From: Rhexocercosporidium sp. MPI-PUGE-AT-0058
Lineage: Eukaryota > Ascomycota > Leotiomycetes > Helotiales
Length of the DNA: 64,000 bases
Direction of reading: 5' to 3'
Assembly (NCBI GenBank): GCA_020746875.1
Contig: JAGTJL010000009.1
Coordinates: forward strand, 1,054,001-1,118,000
Shown here one piece after another: positions 1 to 12,751 of the stretch. How positions within the stretch are numbered: the stretch's first letter is position 1; the number at the start of each line of letters is the position of its first letter. The notes beneath the pieces were generated by a model, which worked only from the letters and a program-made list of their open reading frames with translations, did not search any database and was not told where the DNA came from. Both the position numbers and the translations under genes were made by a program.

Positions 1-862
1 ACGGCGAAGGAAAGGAGGTCCTCGATCACAATAATCAAAGACTTAATCAGTGATGGGAGATCCTCATTTTCCGAGCGTCGCCGGTCCGTCACGATCGAAA
101 CTGCAGCACCATCTCCTGGAGGGAGATCATCTTTCCGTCCACCCTCGGTACATGCTTCTCCAGCACATCAACGGCCAATGTCTATCAATAGTCGTATATC
201 AATCTCTAGCCGCGATCCTGGACAGTCTCTGTCACCTCCACCCACAGCTGGCTCAACATCTTCTACTGGTGATGAGAAGGCTGACAAGAAGTCAAACAGA
301 GCAAGTCGCATGATGCGACGCATGTCTTCTGGGATCTCAGCGAGCCGCAAAACCATTGCGCATGCCATTTCTCCCACCGTTCGCGAAGAATCCGAGCCTC
401 ACCACAACATTGATTCTCAGTCGATAACCTCGTCATACCCCTCCACCAACTCCATGTCGTCTAACAACGTCGACATTGGCGATGTGAATGTACAGTTCCC
501 AGACAGCTTGCTCTGGAAGAGAAGGTCAATGCTCTTGGACTCGCAAGGCTATCTCATCATTTCACCTGCTCTTAGTGCTCACGGAAATGGTCGCGATAAA
601 GCCAATGGAGGAGCTACTCGTCGCTTTCACCTAAGCGAGTTCAGAACACCTTCCATCCCCGATGTTGAGATGCAAGAGCTACCGAATAGCGTTGTACTCG
701 ACTTTATTGAAGGGGGTGGGTTGCAGGTCGCATGCGAGGATCGTTCTGGTCAAGGAAGAATCTTGAATAGTGAGTTTCTACGACATACCTTCTTATCCCC
801 TTGCTAACCAAATCCCAGTTCTCCAAGACGCGCATCGTACCTGCGCCGCGTATGGGCATTGA
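1..862 (+). CDS. Conserved ascomycete protein with a PH-like C-terminal region (5' partial)
   Basis: The frame is open from the first base, so the true start lies left of the window. Two exons are visible, 1-769 and 819-862. The 49-nt intron has a GTGAGT donor, a CTAAC branch point near 803-808 and a CAG acceptor. Splicing removes an artificial extension and gives a C-terminus ending QDAHRTCAAYGH. The first half is Ser/Pro/Arg-rich and probably disordered. The second half runs from the FPDSLLWKRRSMLLDSQGYL stretch through FHLSEFRTP and ELPNSVVLDFIEGGGLQVAC to a closing helix. This succession of strands and a final helix looks like a pleckstrin-homology fold; that is inference. I recall this as a conserved but uncharacterised Pezizomycotina family and assign no function. 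Confidence 0.75.
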
Positions 863-1655
863 AAGCACATCGCACACAAGTTTTACAACCTCACGTATCT
901 TCTCCAATTCACAACACCCTACGTCACATACTGGCTTCCTCTCCTACCTACACATCTTCTCACAACACAACACTTCGAAACCTGCCACGCGTTTTACGAC
1001 ACATTTGGATTTGCCTCGTCATCTCATCGCCTCTGCATATGTAATTTCTTGTACTTGTCCTCCTCCCCTTCCCTCTCCCATTCGCGAGGAGGTCACACCA
1101 TACCGTTCCCCACCCAGATACCAGATCTCGTCGATCACACCACCGAACACCACCAACATCTTGTCCTTTTTGTGTTAATAATTACTTGTCTCACCCTCGT
1201 CCTGTGCTACCTTTTGAGGCAACGAGACACATTCTTCTTCAGCGAGCACAAACCGTGTCATGGAGGCTACCTCGTCTCGTCTGGGTACCTATTTTGTTTT
1301 TCTGAAGAATGACCTTCGTTTTTAGCGTGCAAGCATACAAGCAAGACGCGAGTCCATTGAACGATTGATTGAATAAATCTTGTATGTATGCATCGTCCTA
1401 CCGAATTGGTAGTAAGCTGGTGTTAAAGGCCGACGAAGAAGCAGTCTGTTAGTCAGTCGGTAGTCAGTTGGTATCATGAAATCAAAATGGAAAAGACTGG
1501 AGTGGAAATTTAAGAGATTTGAAGATCACCTGTTTGGGACTGCCCGATTTTCTGTTCTCTTTGACTGGGTTTAGTATGTTTCTTGATTGTGTAAATCTGG
1601 ATGTGACTTGTGGTGTGGAGATCCTGTTGAGATTCACGTTCAAGCCGAGCAATAA

Positions 1656-1710
<55 letters not shown>

Positions 1711-2347
1711 ATGTGATGAAGAAACACCTTGAGTTTGTAGCAGTCACGGAGTCACGATTTCAAGCAAGTGCTTCCCAAACAACTCAAGTCGTTGGTTAGT
1801 TAAGATGATTTTGCTCAATATTTATTGTATTGTTCAATTTTTGGGTTGCACTCTAGCGAAGCAACGGATCCGAATCGCGTAGCAGAAGTAGACGAGTGTC
1901 AAATTAGGAATGTCAACAACTTTTCTCCTTATCCTACGAGAGCGTTTTGATATCCCACGGTGTTCAAAGCCAATTTTCTTCCTCCCAACCCGGGACACTT
2001 GCTTTCTCGTACACACAGCCCAGTGCTCACAGATCAAATTATCGCAACCCAATCTCATTCTGTCATCCATCATGTCATTCCTTCGTGTCTCATAGGGCTT
2101 GGTATTCCCAAGTCCCGAGCAAAAACAATGAACCTCCTAAACACGAAGAAGCAAGCCCCGAAACGCCAAAAGTTTTCCCTCTGCGGTATCCTTCTCACTG
2201 CACTTCATTCTTGTTCCTTTCCGTTTGTGGTGTCGGTCCGTGTCGGTGCTGTGGGTTAGTATTCCTTACACATCACTTCATCATTATCGTCATTCGTGAT
2301 AGTCCAGTGCTTGCTGCTTGCTGATTCTGGTCTAGGAGAGCGAACGA
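863..2347. other. Intergenic spacer, no gene seen
   Basis: 1.5 kb between the ends of two convergent genes. It should hold both 3' UTRs. It contains an (AG)24 tract, listed separately. The open frames present are short, low in complexity and lack splice support. Confidence 0.6.
1659..1706. repeat. (AG)24 dinucleotide microsatellite
   Basis: An uninterrupted AG run of about 48 nt in the spacer downstream of the partial PH-like gene. It is likely length-polymorphic between strains. Confidence 0.95.
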
Positions 2348-5197
2348 TCAAGCTCCACCGAGTCCTGTGAATAAGTCAGTAAAGATAGTAAAGAACGACA
2401 GAATTTCCGAGTTCGAGGAAACATACCTGCAGAAAGCGCCAAATACCACGTCCGCGACGCCCCACCATCCAGCCAACTAACATCAAAGCCCGGCTGGCTA
2501 AAGAACTTCCACGAAGCCTGCGGATCACTCAACGCCAGGTTCGCATAAAGGACACCCTTCCATCCACCCTCCGCAGCGTCGGCTCTCCCATTCGAGAAAT
2601 ACGTATTCCACTCCTGCTGGACGAACGTGCGCGTTCTTGTCAACGCCGAGGAGGGAAGAAGAGGCAGCATGTGGATACCCTGGATAAACTCACTGTTCGT
2701 GCCAAAGTAGGTGATGTGGTCGATCTTGTTCTCGAACAGGATACCAGCTGCTTTGTTGCCAATGAAGTTCGCAGGCTGGATTGTGTTGTCATCGGTGTAG
2801 AGGTAGTAGTTCTGCAGCGCGCGTGCTGTGATGGCCAATTGTAGATTTCCTCGTGCTTCGAGATTGGCGTCGCCAATTGTGCGACCCCACATCTTCAACG
2901 CGTAGGCTGACATGCTGTCTTCTGACGAGGATTCTTGGTCTTTCCCGTCGAAGGACTCGTAGAGTCCCTTTGCCCAGCTGTGGCCGTGGAACCAGTCGAA
3001 GTTACGAGACACGGGAAAATACGAGTCTGCTGGGGAAGGGTTGGCGATATCGCGCACGAGAGCATTGACCCAGGCCTTGTTTTCTGGGAGCCAGGAGGTG
3101 TCCAGATATCCAATAATAGAGGCTGTGTAGATGAAATAGCCATAGCTATTTGGATCGTTAGTAAGTGTTCTTTCGACTTAAGCTTTGGAGTGACCGCACT
3201 AGGCTAAGCGAGAAGTCAAGAAAGAGCTTACTCACTGGAAGTGATGATCATTGTAATAGGTGTTTCCGAAGTCCACACCACCATCGCCAGTCGCATAAGA
3301 TGCAGAAGACACAATACCACCCCAGGCTGTCTCGTACACGAGGGGGAAAGCCTGAGTGTTGGATGTAAATCTTGCGAAAGCTTCCTTGAGGTTGTTTAGA
3401 CCAGCTTGGGCAAGAGCCTTGTCATCGACGAGGTCGTGCAGTGTGTAAACAATGCCGGCAAATTTGGCGAGAGCCTATTTCTATATAAGTCTCGTCCCTT
3501 TCAAAGAGTGTCGAGGAACTTACCTTTCCGCTAAAGTACATAGAGTCAAGATTACTCTGAGCACTCATATCCTGCGACACTTCGCTTGCAGCGACTGACT
3601 GAATTGCAGCCGCGGCAGAAGACGAGAATGCAGCTCTGTCATTTCCAATCTGAGGGCTCCATGGCGCAAATCCCATCGTCGTGGGAATGATTTCCTCCAT
3701 AGTCCACGAATCAGCAGTGATGGCTGTCGCGGCACCTTTAGTAGTGGTTGTCAATCGGGCATCCGTCATAGCTGAGGATGTTGATGGAGCAAATGATTCA
3801 ACATGATGCGGGAGAGCGAACATAGCAAGAGTAGTGTCAGCCAAACCGCCCTTCGTGAAGGACAATGTGTAAGAGGCTACTGATCCATTAGTGCTTCCTG
3901 AAACAGTTGCAGTGGTGGCATAAGCTCCGCAAGCAGCGTCGAATAATGCTTCTGCATTGCCGGGGTTCTTCGCAATTTGGATCACTCCATTGAAGTTGGA
4001 GGTTGCTTGCGCGAGGCCGGGGCTCACTACGGTAAATTGAAGTCCGGCGGCGTCAGTGGAGTAAGCATACAGAAGCCAGGTCTTGCCATCTTCAAGAAGA
4101 ATGTTGTATTTCGTTACTCCTGGCTTTGGATCCGTAGAAGCTCTGGTGATGGAGCGAAAGAAGACACCACTCTGCAGAACTGGTGTTCCGCCGGTGAAGA
4201 TTCCAGTGATGAAACCCATTCCTTGGACGATAGGGAAGGTGATGACTGGAGCTGCTCCAGCACTTGGTGACAGATTCACGTTCGCAGAGAATGCAGTGAG
4301 CGAGTCCGTTGAGATGGCGGTCGACTCTCCAAGCTCGGTGGCAGATAAAACCAGAGATTGGATGCCAATGGGGTTGACAAAATATCGGACGGGGTTAGCG
4401 GCTGGGTCCGGACCATAAACCTTCTGATCGTTGTCGATATGCCCAATGGTCATTCCCCAGCTGTTGGATACTCCATTACCTCGAGACCAAGCAATCGAGT
4501 ACGGATGGGTCCATGTTGCAGCAGTCTGACTTCCGAGGAAGAAATTGCCGTAGAACTTGTTGGTTCCGACTGGGGCTGACTGGGGTTGAATTCCAAGTCT
4601 CGGTACTGGATGATCAGTTCTTCTTCCAAGTACAGATGGCGGTGCATCGGTAGCAACCGGCTGAAATATATTCTGTGAAGGCATACCGGGTTCCACTGAA
4701 CTTGACGGGGAAGTTACAGCAGCAGTTGGTGAGATTGTCGTGCTGGGTGCGGAAATTGAGGTGCTGATCAGAGGTGCTGAAGTCGGAAGTCCAGTAGTGT
4801 TCAGACTTGTGATGATAAATCCAGACGTGTTTGGATTCGCAGTACTGAGTGTCGGCAAGACTTGGACAGTACCATAACTGGCCAAGGTAGTGATGACAGG
4901 CACACTTGGAGTTACTGTCGAAGTGCTGACAGAGCCAAAGAATATTTTTCCAGCTGTGGTGAAGGTAATGGGAATCTGAACAAAGCTATCGGTTGCTGGA
5001 GGGTTTGTGCTTTCTGGAGTATTGAGTAGGGAGGGAGCACTATTGTCGGTCTGAGGGGGAATAGTCACTGTAGCCGTTTCAGTGACAAAGTCTGTGATAG
5101 TGATGGTCGACTCCAAGTTACCAATTTGTCTCCTGTGAGGAGGCGCCGCAGCGACCGCGACAGCCTGCAAGATAGTTAGCCATACTGATGTTTTCAT
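2348..5197 (-). CDS. Secreted endo-1,3-beta-glucanase, glycoside hydrolase family 81
   Basis: Four exons on the minus strand: 5197-3524, 3474-3236, 3145-2427 and 2364-2348, giving 882 aa. The start at 5197 gives an N-terminus MKTSVWLTILQAVAVAAAPP, a good signal peptide with a nearby RR cleavage site. An upstream in-frame ATG at 5311 would bury this signal. Residues about 25-220 are Ser/Thr/Pro-rich, probably O-glycosylated. The GH81 domain fills the rest. Diagnostic motifs are DHHFHYGYFIYTAS (about residue 634), rejoined only by splicing exons 2 and 3, and FDGKDQESSSED with the family's conserved acidic residues E709 and E713. The C-terminus reads SAGLGGA, as expected for the family. GH81 enzymes cleave beta-1,3-glucan internally and serve in cell-wall remodelling (Eng1-like) or in degrading other fungal walls. 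The last exon is only 17 nt. Confidence 0.93.
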
Positions 5198-7885
5198 GTT
5201 TAGGAAGTATAAAGGCAAGGAAAGTAAAATTGTGAGGGAGCAGGGGGAAAGATGGCCAAGTGGCAGAAATATGTTCGATACGCTCTCCAAATCACCGTTC
5301 GTGATGTCCAAATATCACGGAAAGAGTATGATAAGGATTCAAATATTCGTGCGGATTGTATGGTTTCGGTAGCGAATGTCGCACGGTCGTATGCTAGGAG
5401 ATAGTGAAGGAATGACCCGGATGGTCAGATATTCAATATTGAGGAGAATGATGAAATTGGGACACAAAAGCTTTAACGGTACTTTCGTAACAGACAAGAG
5501 CCCTTTGAGAAGACTGCGTTAAACTTTGCAACTGCATCCTTCACGCGCTCTGTACTTAAAGAGCTGCCAGATCCTTAGATCAAAACATTGTACTGAATGA
5601 AGAAAGGTCACCATTGCGGACCGCTCGCGAGCGCCAAAACTGAGACGGCGCTTCACTTACGTCGTTGGAGGATATACTCAATCCCGATGCAGCTTGGAGC
5701 CAAAACTATCTCCGACGCGAACAATCCAGAATTGCGGTTACGGGCCTCCGAGAATTCGGCCGTCTTGTGGTTTCGCCTGAAGTTCTCTCGCGCCTATCAC
5801 GCTCCGCAATACCTCGGAAATTAAATGCTAGTGATCTGCTGCAGAGACGTTAGTTAGCCTGACGCCATCATCGGATCGTGCCTCTAGTCAGGGGTTGTCT
5901 GGGAAATAGCCCGCTTGAAAGTGACCACTAGACTATTGTGGCTTCTAGTTCTGGCGGCTCATCACGATCTCTAGGCTGAGAAAGGATCGCAGATACCATG
6001 TTGCGCAGCAACAGTGGCTTTCTCCCAAGGAGCTGTGCCGACTCGACAGGTAAACATCAGAGACAGAACCGGATCAGCACAGTTTCTTGTTCAGAGACAA
6101 TGAGAGTTTGCAATCTGTGTTGTGCAGCGAGTTATCTAGCATGGCTTACATGTCTGGTTTAGGATAATGCCAAGCCGACGTTCGGAGATAGGTACGAAGG
6201 CTGAATGATTGGCCTTCCTCTTTCATGGGATTAATGATGAATGATCGATAACGTGCGAGAATGATGAGGTTGGTTGTGATGACGTGGGTATAACGTGGAA
6301 TGTGAGTGAGCTTAGATGATTTCGCCGAATCGGGCCGGAAGCCAAACGGGAAGTGACAAACAATAGACAGGTAGTCTCGCGACTCAGCCGCATGTCCTTA
6401 AAGGAAAGCACGAAAAAGCAATAAATAAACCACTCCGTATGAATTGGGACTCCAGGGCCTTTTGTACTTCGAAGACAGAGCTAGAAGTGCACAATACATG
6501 ATTACATGACACCTCAATCACATCTGAGCAGGTGGGGTTCCCTGGTCCTAGCCTCGAGGATTGCTTTTGTTACAAGTCTTCTGACGTTCCACAGAACAGA
6601 TAGAAGTCCCTCGTATAACATGGAAACACTACGTCCATCTGATCGAACTGGAGGCATCCCCTGCCGAGAGTTGGGATTCTCCGCGTGGTCACACAACTTG
6701 TGGTAGACGGTTGTCTAGGTAGCTGGTTGGTTATAAGTTTGTCACACGAACGCACAACAATGCAAACATATGTCATACTGTGGGGAAGAAAGCATAACCC
6801 TAAGATGCCTGTTTTTTTTGGGAGGGGGGATCTCTTGCGACCTCCACGAAAGTCAGTTGTATTCCTGAAGTGTTCTGGCATGATGGGGGAAAGAACTTAC
6901 ATAACTTTTAATAGATGAACATCATTAAAACCACACTCTCGTAATAGCTGTTAGACAATTTCTCACTCATATTCTGGAAGCTTCTACAATTTCCTGTCTT
7001 CATCTCGAGCTTTATCGGATTTGCCGCCTTCGTTATGATCTTCAACCACAAGGCATAAACTTTTTTACGTCACAATTTTAGCTGCAGCTGAAAGGATGTT
7101 TTAGTGCTACTATCGAGATTCGGCTGGAACTACCTTAGCGATGTATGCTTAAGCGATCTGGACAACATGATTTCGATTTCTGGCAGATGGAGAGTGATAC
7201 AAAAAGCAGCCAGTCAAAGTCAGGATATTTCGTTAGACTGATTTTTGCAGAGTACCTGTCAAATACTAATGTTCAAATTTTGTACAAGACGAAGATGAAA
7301 TCGAGATGGCTTCACAAGATCATACGTTCCTCTAAGGCGATCCGTTCTGTACTTGCAGCACATATCCAGATTCTAGGATTATGAAACGAATGAGCTGCGA
7401 GTGTCCTTGATATATGCAGACCCATATGTTTACTGCAACGAAGACAGAAAGCTGCAATTGAGGTGCATTGACATTTGATAATCCTAATTTGGGGCTCGCT
7501 TAGCCGCGATACTGACAACCCTTGCTACACTTTCGAGAACCTGCCACTTAATCTAAGGTGGGTTAGAGATAGGACTCCGAGTAGCATAAGATAAGTTCGA
7601 GCAGATTTGTGCATTACTCTGAAGATCCACAGTATGTGGTTGTTCCAATGTTTCAGAGGCGAGTGGTTTTGTTAACTGTCGAAATGCGCAGACAACAATG
7701 TGATTCAGGGAGGTGTGCTTCTTTTTTGCGTGACATCAGCACTGCTGTAGCGGAAGGCTTTTAGATACCAGGCATCAAACCAATATATAGAGGTCAGGAA
7801 TAAAATTATGCGAAGTATATACTACGGCCATTCAATATTTCATTTCTTCGACATGTAAGCACAGTAGTGCTTCTATTTGAACCCG
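5198..7885. other. Long intergenic region, no supported gene
   Basis: 2.7 kb between two minus-strand genes. It should hold the GH81 promoter and the HET gene 3' UTR. Around 5597-5853 two overlapping short frames (62 and 75 codons) contain charged, gene-like stretches, but they have no good ATG, splice signals or recognisable family. From about 7000 to 7880 the DNA becomes visibly AT-richer, which could be decayed sequence. No terminal repeats or transposase motifs were seen. Confidence 0.5.
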
Positions 7886-9792
7886 CTACCTAGGACTTAA
7901 GTCTCCTTTGAGATCTAATTTGAGATCGAACCCATGTTTTCCAGAGATAATAACACGGGTTGCCCGAAAGGTGAAGCGGTTTGCGAGAAGACTACTCCTC
8001 TGACTTCTCTCTTCTCCATACTCGGCAACATCTATACTATTGAGCAGCTCAAGTTCCCTGATATCGCGTTCCTCAACCCCAGAAGTACGAATAGGACCAG
8101 TAATACACCAAGAGCACTTATCTGATTTCAGGCTTACATGTATTGCGAGCCTGCGATCCTTAGATCTATCTGAGAATAGGAAGGTTGCTGGCTCGTAGCA
8201 TTTGCCAGGAACATTAAAAAGTATACCTGGCTTGGAATCAATCAAGCTTAGATCCACAGAAGGGCCAATGTCAACCACGGCCCAATTCTTCACCTTTTCA
8301 AGGCTCCAACCACTTTGGATTATTGGCCAAGCATGGATCCGACAAATCCTGTCTGGCTGAAGTGAGCTCTGCGAGCTTAACGAGCCGAAGCCACCCATGA
8401 TCTCAACGCTTGGATCAATGAAGTAGACTTCAGTCAAAGCAAGTACTAGGTCTTCAGCACCGGGATGAATACTGGCTGATTTTGTTCTCATCAGTTGTTT
8501 TATAGGGGTGTGCTGACTCTTCGAAGGAAATCCTGTGAGCCATATCCCGACGGCTGATTCATCTCCGCTATGCAGACAATTCAGACTTGCCCATCCAGCT
8601 ACATCTGATGCCCCAACGATATTCAGTCTTGCCGAAATATATAACTTGATACGTAGGCCTAGGTTGGTCATCTCGTAGGTGAGATTATCTGCTAGAGGAT
8701 CAACGATGATATCTCCACACAGGGCGAAATTGTCGGGACAGCGTGCGAAGGGTCCGTCGAGTCTTTGGTCGTCGCCTTCTCCAATCCAAGCAAAAATTGA
8801 ATGATCAACCGATGATTTGATGATCTCGAGCTGGAGCTACAGATTTCTCACAGTATCAGCACAGCGTTGTAGTTAGATCTCAAAGACTCAAAAAATCTTT
8901 GGAATATAGCAGATCGAGAGATTGTGTAAAAATCTGGCAACAAGATCAGAGTACGAGTAATTTTAAATTGACATACCCTAAGAAATGCCCGTGATCCTCC
9001 CTCGCCATATCTGCAAGATCAGTAGGTTAGCAAATACTTTGTACCTTTGCCAGCAAGACGAGAGGGGCAATCTCGAACCACAATGTCTACTTACAGCATT
9101 GGCATGGAAACTTTGAATAGCCCTAGCAGAGAATAGGCTCTGTCTTCGGCTCTCGTCGTCTCTCTTTTGGACGCCCAAGACATAGTCTGAGCCAAGCTAT
9201 AGTGTCCCAATGTCTGCTGATAGTCTACAAGGACATCCGAAGGTATACCAGTACGCCGACCTATCACGTCGGTTAAGGTAGCTCTGCTACCTATCATGGT
9301 CCAACTACGGTCAAAGAACACGACACTTGAAGGCGCAATAAGCTCCTGCAGAGTCCACCCTCTCGCAAACCATCGACTATCTCCAAGTCTGTCAAGATCA
9401 GAGCCAGGCTTGATATCATCAAGAAAAGCGTAACACGCTGCAGCATTCTGGTACCATCTGAACATGGAATTGATCGCCTCTGAAAGTTCAGAGCTGTTCG
9501 TCTTGTCTATGCAGCACGTATCCACCCATGCGTATTTATAGCCATCCGTAAGTGCCTGGGCACAGCACCGCTCGATCTTAACATACCCAGCTCTATCTTT
9601 GATTGCCAAAACGAGGCTTTGGGCCCGAGCACCACGGAAGTCGAATGTTTGATTGACTGGATTCTGAAGGCTGAGAATGTCTTGTAATGACACCTCTTCG
9701 GCACCCCACGTATGAGACAATATTGCGTATGGAGGAACGTCATCGCCCATAAATGAGCGCAATGCCAAGGTAGAAGTATCGAGTAGCCACAT
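7886..9792 (-). CDS. HET-domain protein (heterokaryon-incompatibility type)
   Basis: Three exons: 9792-9095, 9010-8977 (34 nt) and 8836-7886, giving 560 aa. The start MWLLDTSTLAL is the classic opening of this family. The HET domain spans about residues 20-150, with motifs YAILSHTWGAEEVSLQDI, YAWVDTCCIDKTNSSELSEA and WFARGWTLQELIAP. Splicing the tiny second exon restores the hallmark SMPMLYGEGGSRAFLRLQLE that follows the domain, which confirms both introns. The C-terminal 300 residues are less conserved; no NACHT, ankyrin or WD repeats are visible. HET domains trigger programmed cell death on non-self recognition after hyphal fusion. Whether this copy works in incompatibility is unknown, as most HET genes in moulds have no known role. 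Confidence 0.92.
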
Positions 9793-10792
9793 GTCGATGT
9801 GATGAATGAGCCAAGAAAAATGGCAACCCTAGAAGATTGAGATAGACATGTCTTCCAAAATTAGGCTGAAAGCCACATCTGGTAAAAGAGTTTCACCGCT
9901 CGAATGCACCGTCTGAAATTCTGCTCCAATGGTGGACCCCTGAAATAGCCGAGAGTGCTCCCAACAACCTTCACAATACCAAGACCACAACAAAAATAGG
10001 AAACGAAAAGGCAAAAACGAGGGGAAATTTGGATTGCGGATCCAAGGATTCAGACCTCAATTATTCCGTATTGTACCAAGACCCCAATCGTGACATCTGG
10101 TGAAATTCGGCCATCTCTTCTGCAAGGCAGATTGGTTGAGAGAGGCACCGAGGCTCGGACAGGCCGGCGATGCCCCTTTATGAACGGTCGAAAGGAAGAT
10201 GTTGACACGAAGGAAGTGAAACTTAAAATACTACAATCAGCAGCACATTGTCAGTTTATAGAGCTTACCTGCCTCGGAATTAAGATACAGAGGCATACCA
10301 GACGCTAGTGAAGGGGGATCCTGCCCCCAATTGCCTGCAGAACGCCCAGAAAATAGACGAGCCGAGGGCGCTTCTCAGTCCAGTCAAAATCGATTCGTGC
10401 TCACAATATCCTCTTTGGGACGAGTGCTTGCGGTAAGCAGCCGCAGGGCTTGCTGTTTTTCGCTATGGGGTCGGTCCCAGAAACTCGGAGGGCTTCCTGT
10501 GCTCTTAATCATCAAGCCCACTCAGCAGCCTCTGGACCAGCGTCAACGTCAGCTGAGTCTGAGGTACCTAGAATATGCCATGTCCCAACTTGAAGATCCA
10601 CATTTAAGCAGCCCGATGCCTTCGGACTTTTGCGATTACAGGCTGCAAAGGATCTCTGTTCAGCGTTGTAGTATACCTAAGGCCTCGGTCTCTCCCGCGC
10701 TTCTTGCATCTCATCACCTACCGAGCACAATCCCAACAACCACGTTATCTCACCCTCACCCTGCAATCATAGCCCCCCGGAGATTAGTCCCC
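9793..10792. other. Divergent promoter region between the HET and C2H2 genes
   Basis: 1.0 kb that should hold both promoters. An open frame from about 10331 runs into the C2H2 gene, but its residues are low in complexity and unlike a conserved N-terminus. No discrete element is recognised. Confidence 0.45.
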
Positions 10793-12395
10793 ATGGTTTC
10801 ACTCTCCAGCGAATCAGTTCAGAAGCTGGCCTTGCTTCGCTTCCGAGCGACTGGCACTGGCGTTAAGATTGTCACCTTCTTCCAGTCATATGCCTACGAT
10901 CCAAACGATCCTCTCGAACCCTGCCGATTTGAGGCTCTATGCCGTCTGAAGTCGATAGCCGAGTTCAGTTCCTCGATACCCGAATACGTGCCGCCTTCAC
11001 CTGGTGGTAAAGATCTTGCAACGACCTTAGACCTGCTGAACGACTGGTGAGGTTATCCCTCCTTTCTAGTATTTTGTTGTGAGGGGAGCCTGTAACCGAG
11101 AACCGAGCTTCTGCCAAATATCGCTTCAAGCTTCAACCGTAATCTTTCCCCAAAGAAAACAACAGCTAACTCACCAAGCAGGCTCCTAGTGTCAAGCGAG
11201 ATCCTAGACGAAATACAAAATCTAAAGCCCGAAGAGCTCTCTCCTGTCGGTTGTCGAATGGTCGACTTCCTCTCGGAAGTAATGCAACCCCATACATCAA
11301 TCGACGCAATTCGACCATCAAAAATAAACAAACCAGCACCAACTGCCGCACAAACACAAAAAGCCAAAGTACAAACCGTGCTCGACTGTAAGTATTGAGA
11401 CTACTCCCCCCGTTTACAAACAGACTCCAAGTTTCCTGAAGACGTCCCGTTCCCTCATCTACTTATCTCCAAGTCCAGAGCTAATCTACATCTTCAACAC
11501 CTCAGGGTTCGAAGACTGCAACGCCTGGATCCTCGACATCAAGCATGACCTCGAGCAAAGCTGGCTCCGCGAAGACGTCCAAACCTCCATCCCCCTCCCG
11601 GAGATCTACACACCCTTAAACACATTCCTCTTCGCGCCCGCCGTCCACTTCATCCAATGGCTCCTCTACTACTGGCGGCGCAACGCAACAACATCGCACG
11701 CTCTCCCCTTCGAACAAACCGCCATCGCACCCTATACGCCCAACTATCTGATCCCATTCCGTCAACACTTCCACCACCAGGAGGACCCCAAACTCCAGCC
11801 CTCGGCACATGCCAATAGGTTCTGGAAAGCGTCTAGGTTCCCCGTGAGAGGGAGCTGGGGATCGACTGAGATTCATGATCTGGTGTGCGGGTTGCTGGAG
11901 GAGAATATGCAGATTGCGCATCAGCGGATCTTCAACCAGGGCGTGCTGATGAATGCGCAGCTGTCTCAGCAACATCTCGCTTCCAGCGTATGTGGATCTG
12001 ACTCCTCATTCTCGAGTCCTGAACCGCCGACTCCGAGACCGCAGCCACGGCTGTTAGGTATGAGGAGTGCGGGTATGGACGGGAGTGTGGATGAGTGGAA
12101 ATCGTCTTCGCACTCTCTTTTACCGTCGTTGAATGAGCCGGAGAGTCTGACCTATACTTGTACCTCTTGTCGTACGCCGACGTATTTCACGCTCGCCAAG
12201 GATTTGAAGAGACATGTTGATAGTATCCATTCGCGGCCGAAGTTCTACTGCGAGGTAGGGGCTTGTAGTCGGTCGAAGGGGAAGGGGAGGCCGTTTAATC
12301 GCGTAGACAATCTGGTTAGGCATGTGAGGAGTAGGCATGGGAAGCAGGTGGATAAGTATAGCTGCTTCAAGGGTGAGAAGGGGGTATCTGTTTGA
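10793..12395 (+). CDS. C2H2 zinc-finger protein, putative transcription factor
   Basis: Three exons: 10793-11046, 11182-11387 and 11506-12395, giving 449 aa. Both introns have GTGAGG/GTAAGT donors and CAG acceptors, and each junction rebuilds a Trp codon. I chose the ATG at 10793 (MVSLSSESVQKLALLRFRAT); a more upstream in-frame codon adds only poor sequence. Residues 1-300 are mainly helical with no named domain. The C-terminal fingers lie at about residues 372-431. Finger one follows C-x2-C-x14-H-x4-H. Finger two is looser, C-x4-C-x18-H-x4-H, with a basic KGKGRPFNR insertion. This paired layout near the C-terminus is common among uncharacterised fungal C2H2 proteins. DNA binding is inferred; targets are unknown. 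Confidence 0.85.
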
Positions 12396-12751
12396 TGGTT
12401 AAGTTTGATTCTGGTTGGTGTTTTGAAATCTTGATGTTTTGATGATGTTTTGATGGAATTGTATGCTGTGAGGAGGAAAGAAAGAAAGGCGTTGGCAAAT
12501 ACGGTACTCTAGACGGACTTGCTTTTGGTGTTGAGGTGTGTCGCAAAATATTACAGTTGATCTTGAAGTACTGGAGGTCTGATTATGAAATTTGATTATT
12601 TTCGAACCCTGGAGCAGAGTAGTGATAATGCGTGCCACTTGGCAAGCTGAACCAGGGGAATTTAACGAGGGAGAAGTTGCAATTGCTCTCAAGCCCAATT
12701 GAAAATAGGTTGAACTAAGCATGTCCTTCAGGATATCCCTCATATCTGCCC
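12396..12751. other. Short convergent spacer
   Basis: 356 bp between two converging genes, probably overlapping 3' UTRs. No other feature seen. Confidence 0.5.

Noticed and set aside
5198..5311. Upstream ATG extending the GH81 N-terminus by 38 residues
   Set aside because: It would place residues before the signal peptide; the ATG at 5197 gives a normal secreted protein.
5597..5853. Overlapping short frames with gene-like charged residues
   Set aside because: No good ATG, no splice signals, no family recognised, and two frames equally open; kept only as a remark on the spacer.
10331..10792. Long N-terminal extension of the C2H2 protein
   Set aside because: Composition is low-complexity and unlike conserved sequence; the ATG at 10793 begins a convincing helical N-terminus.
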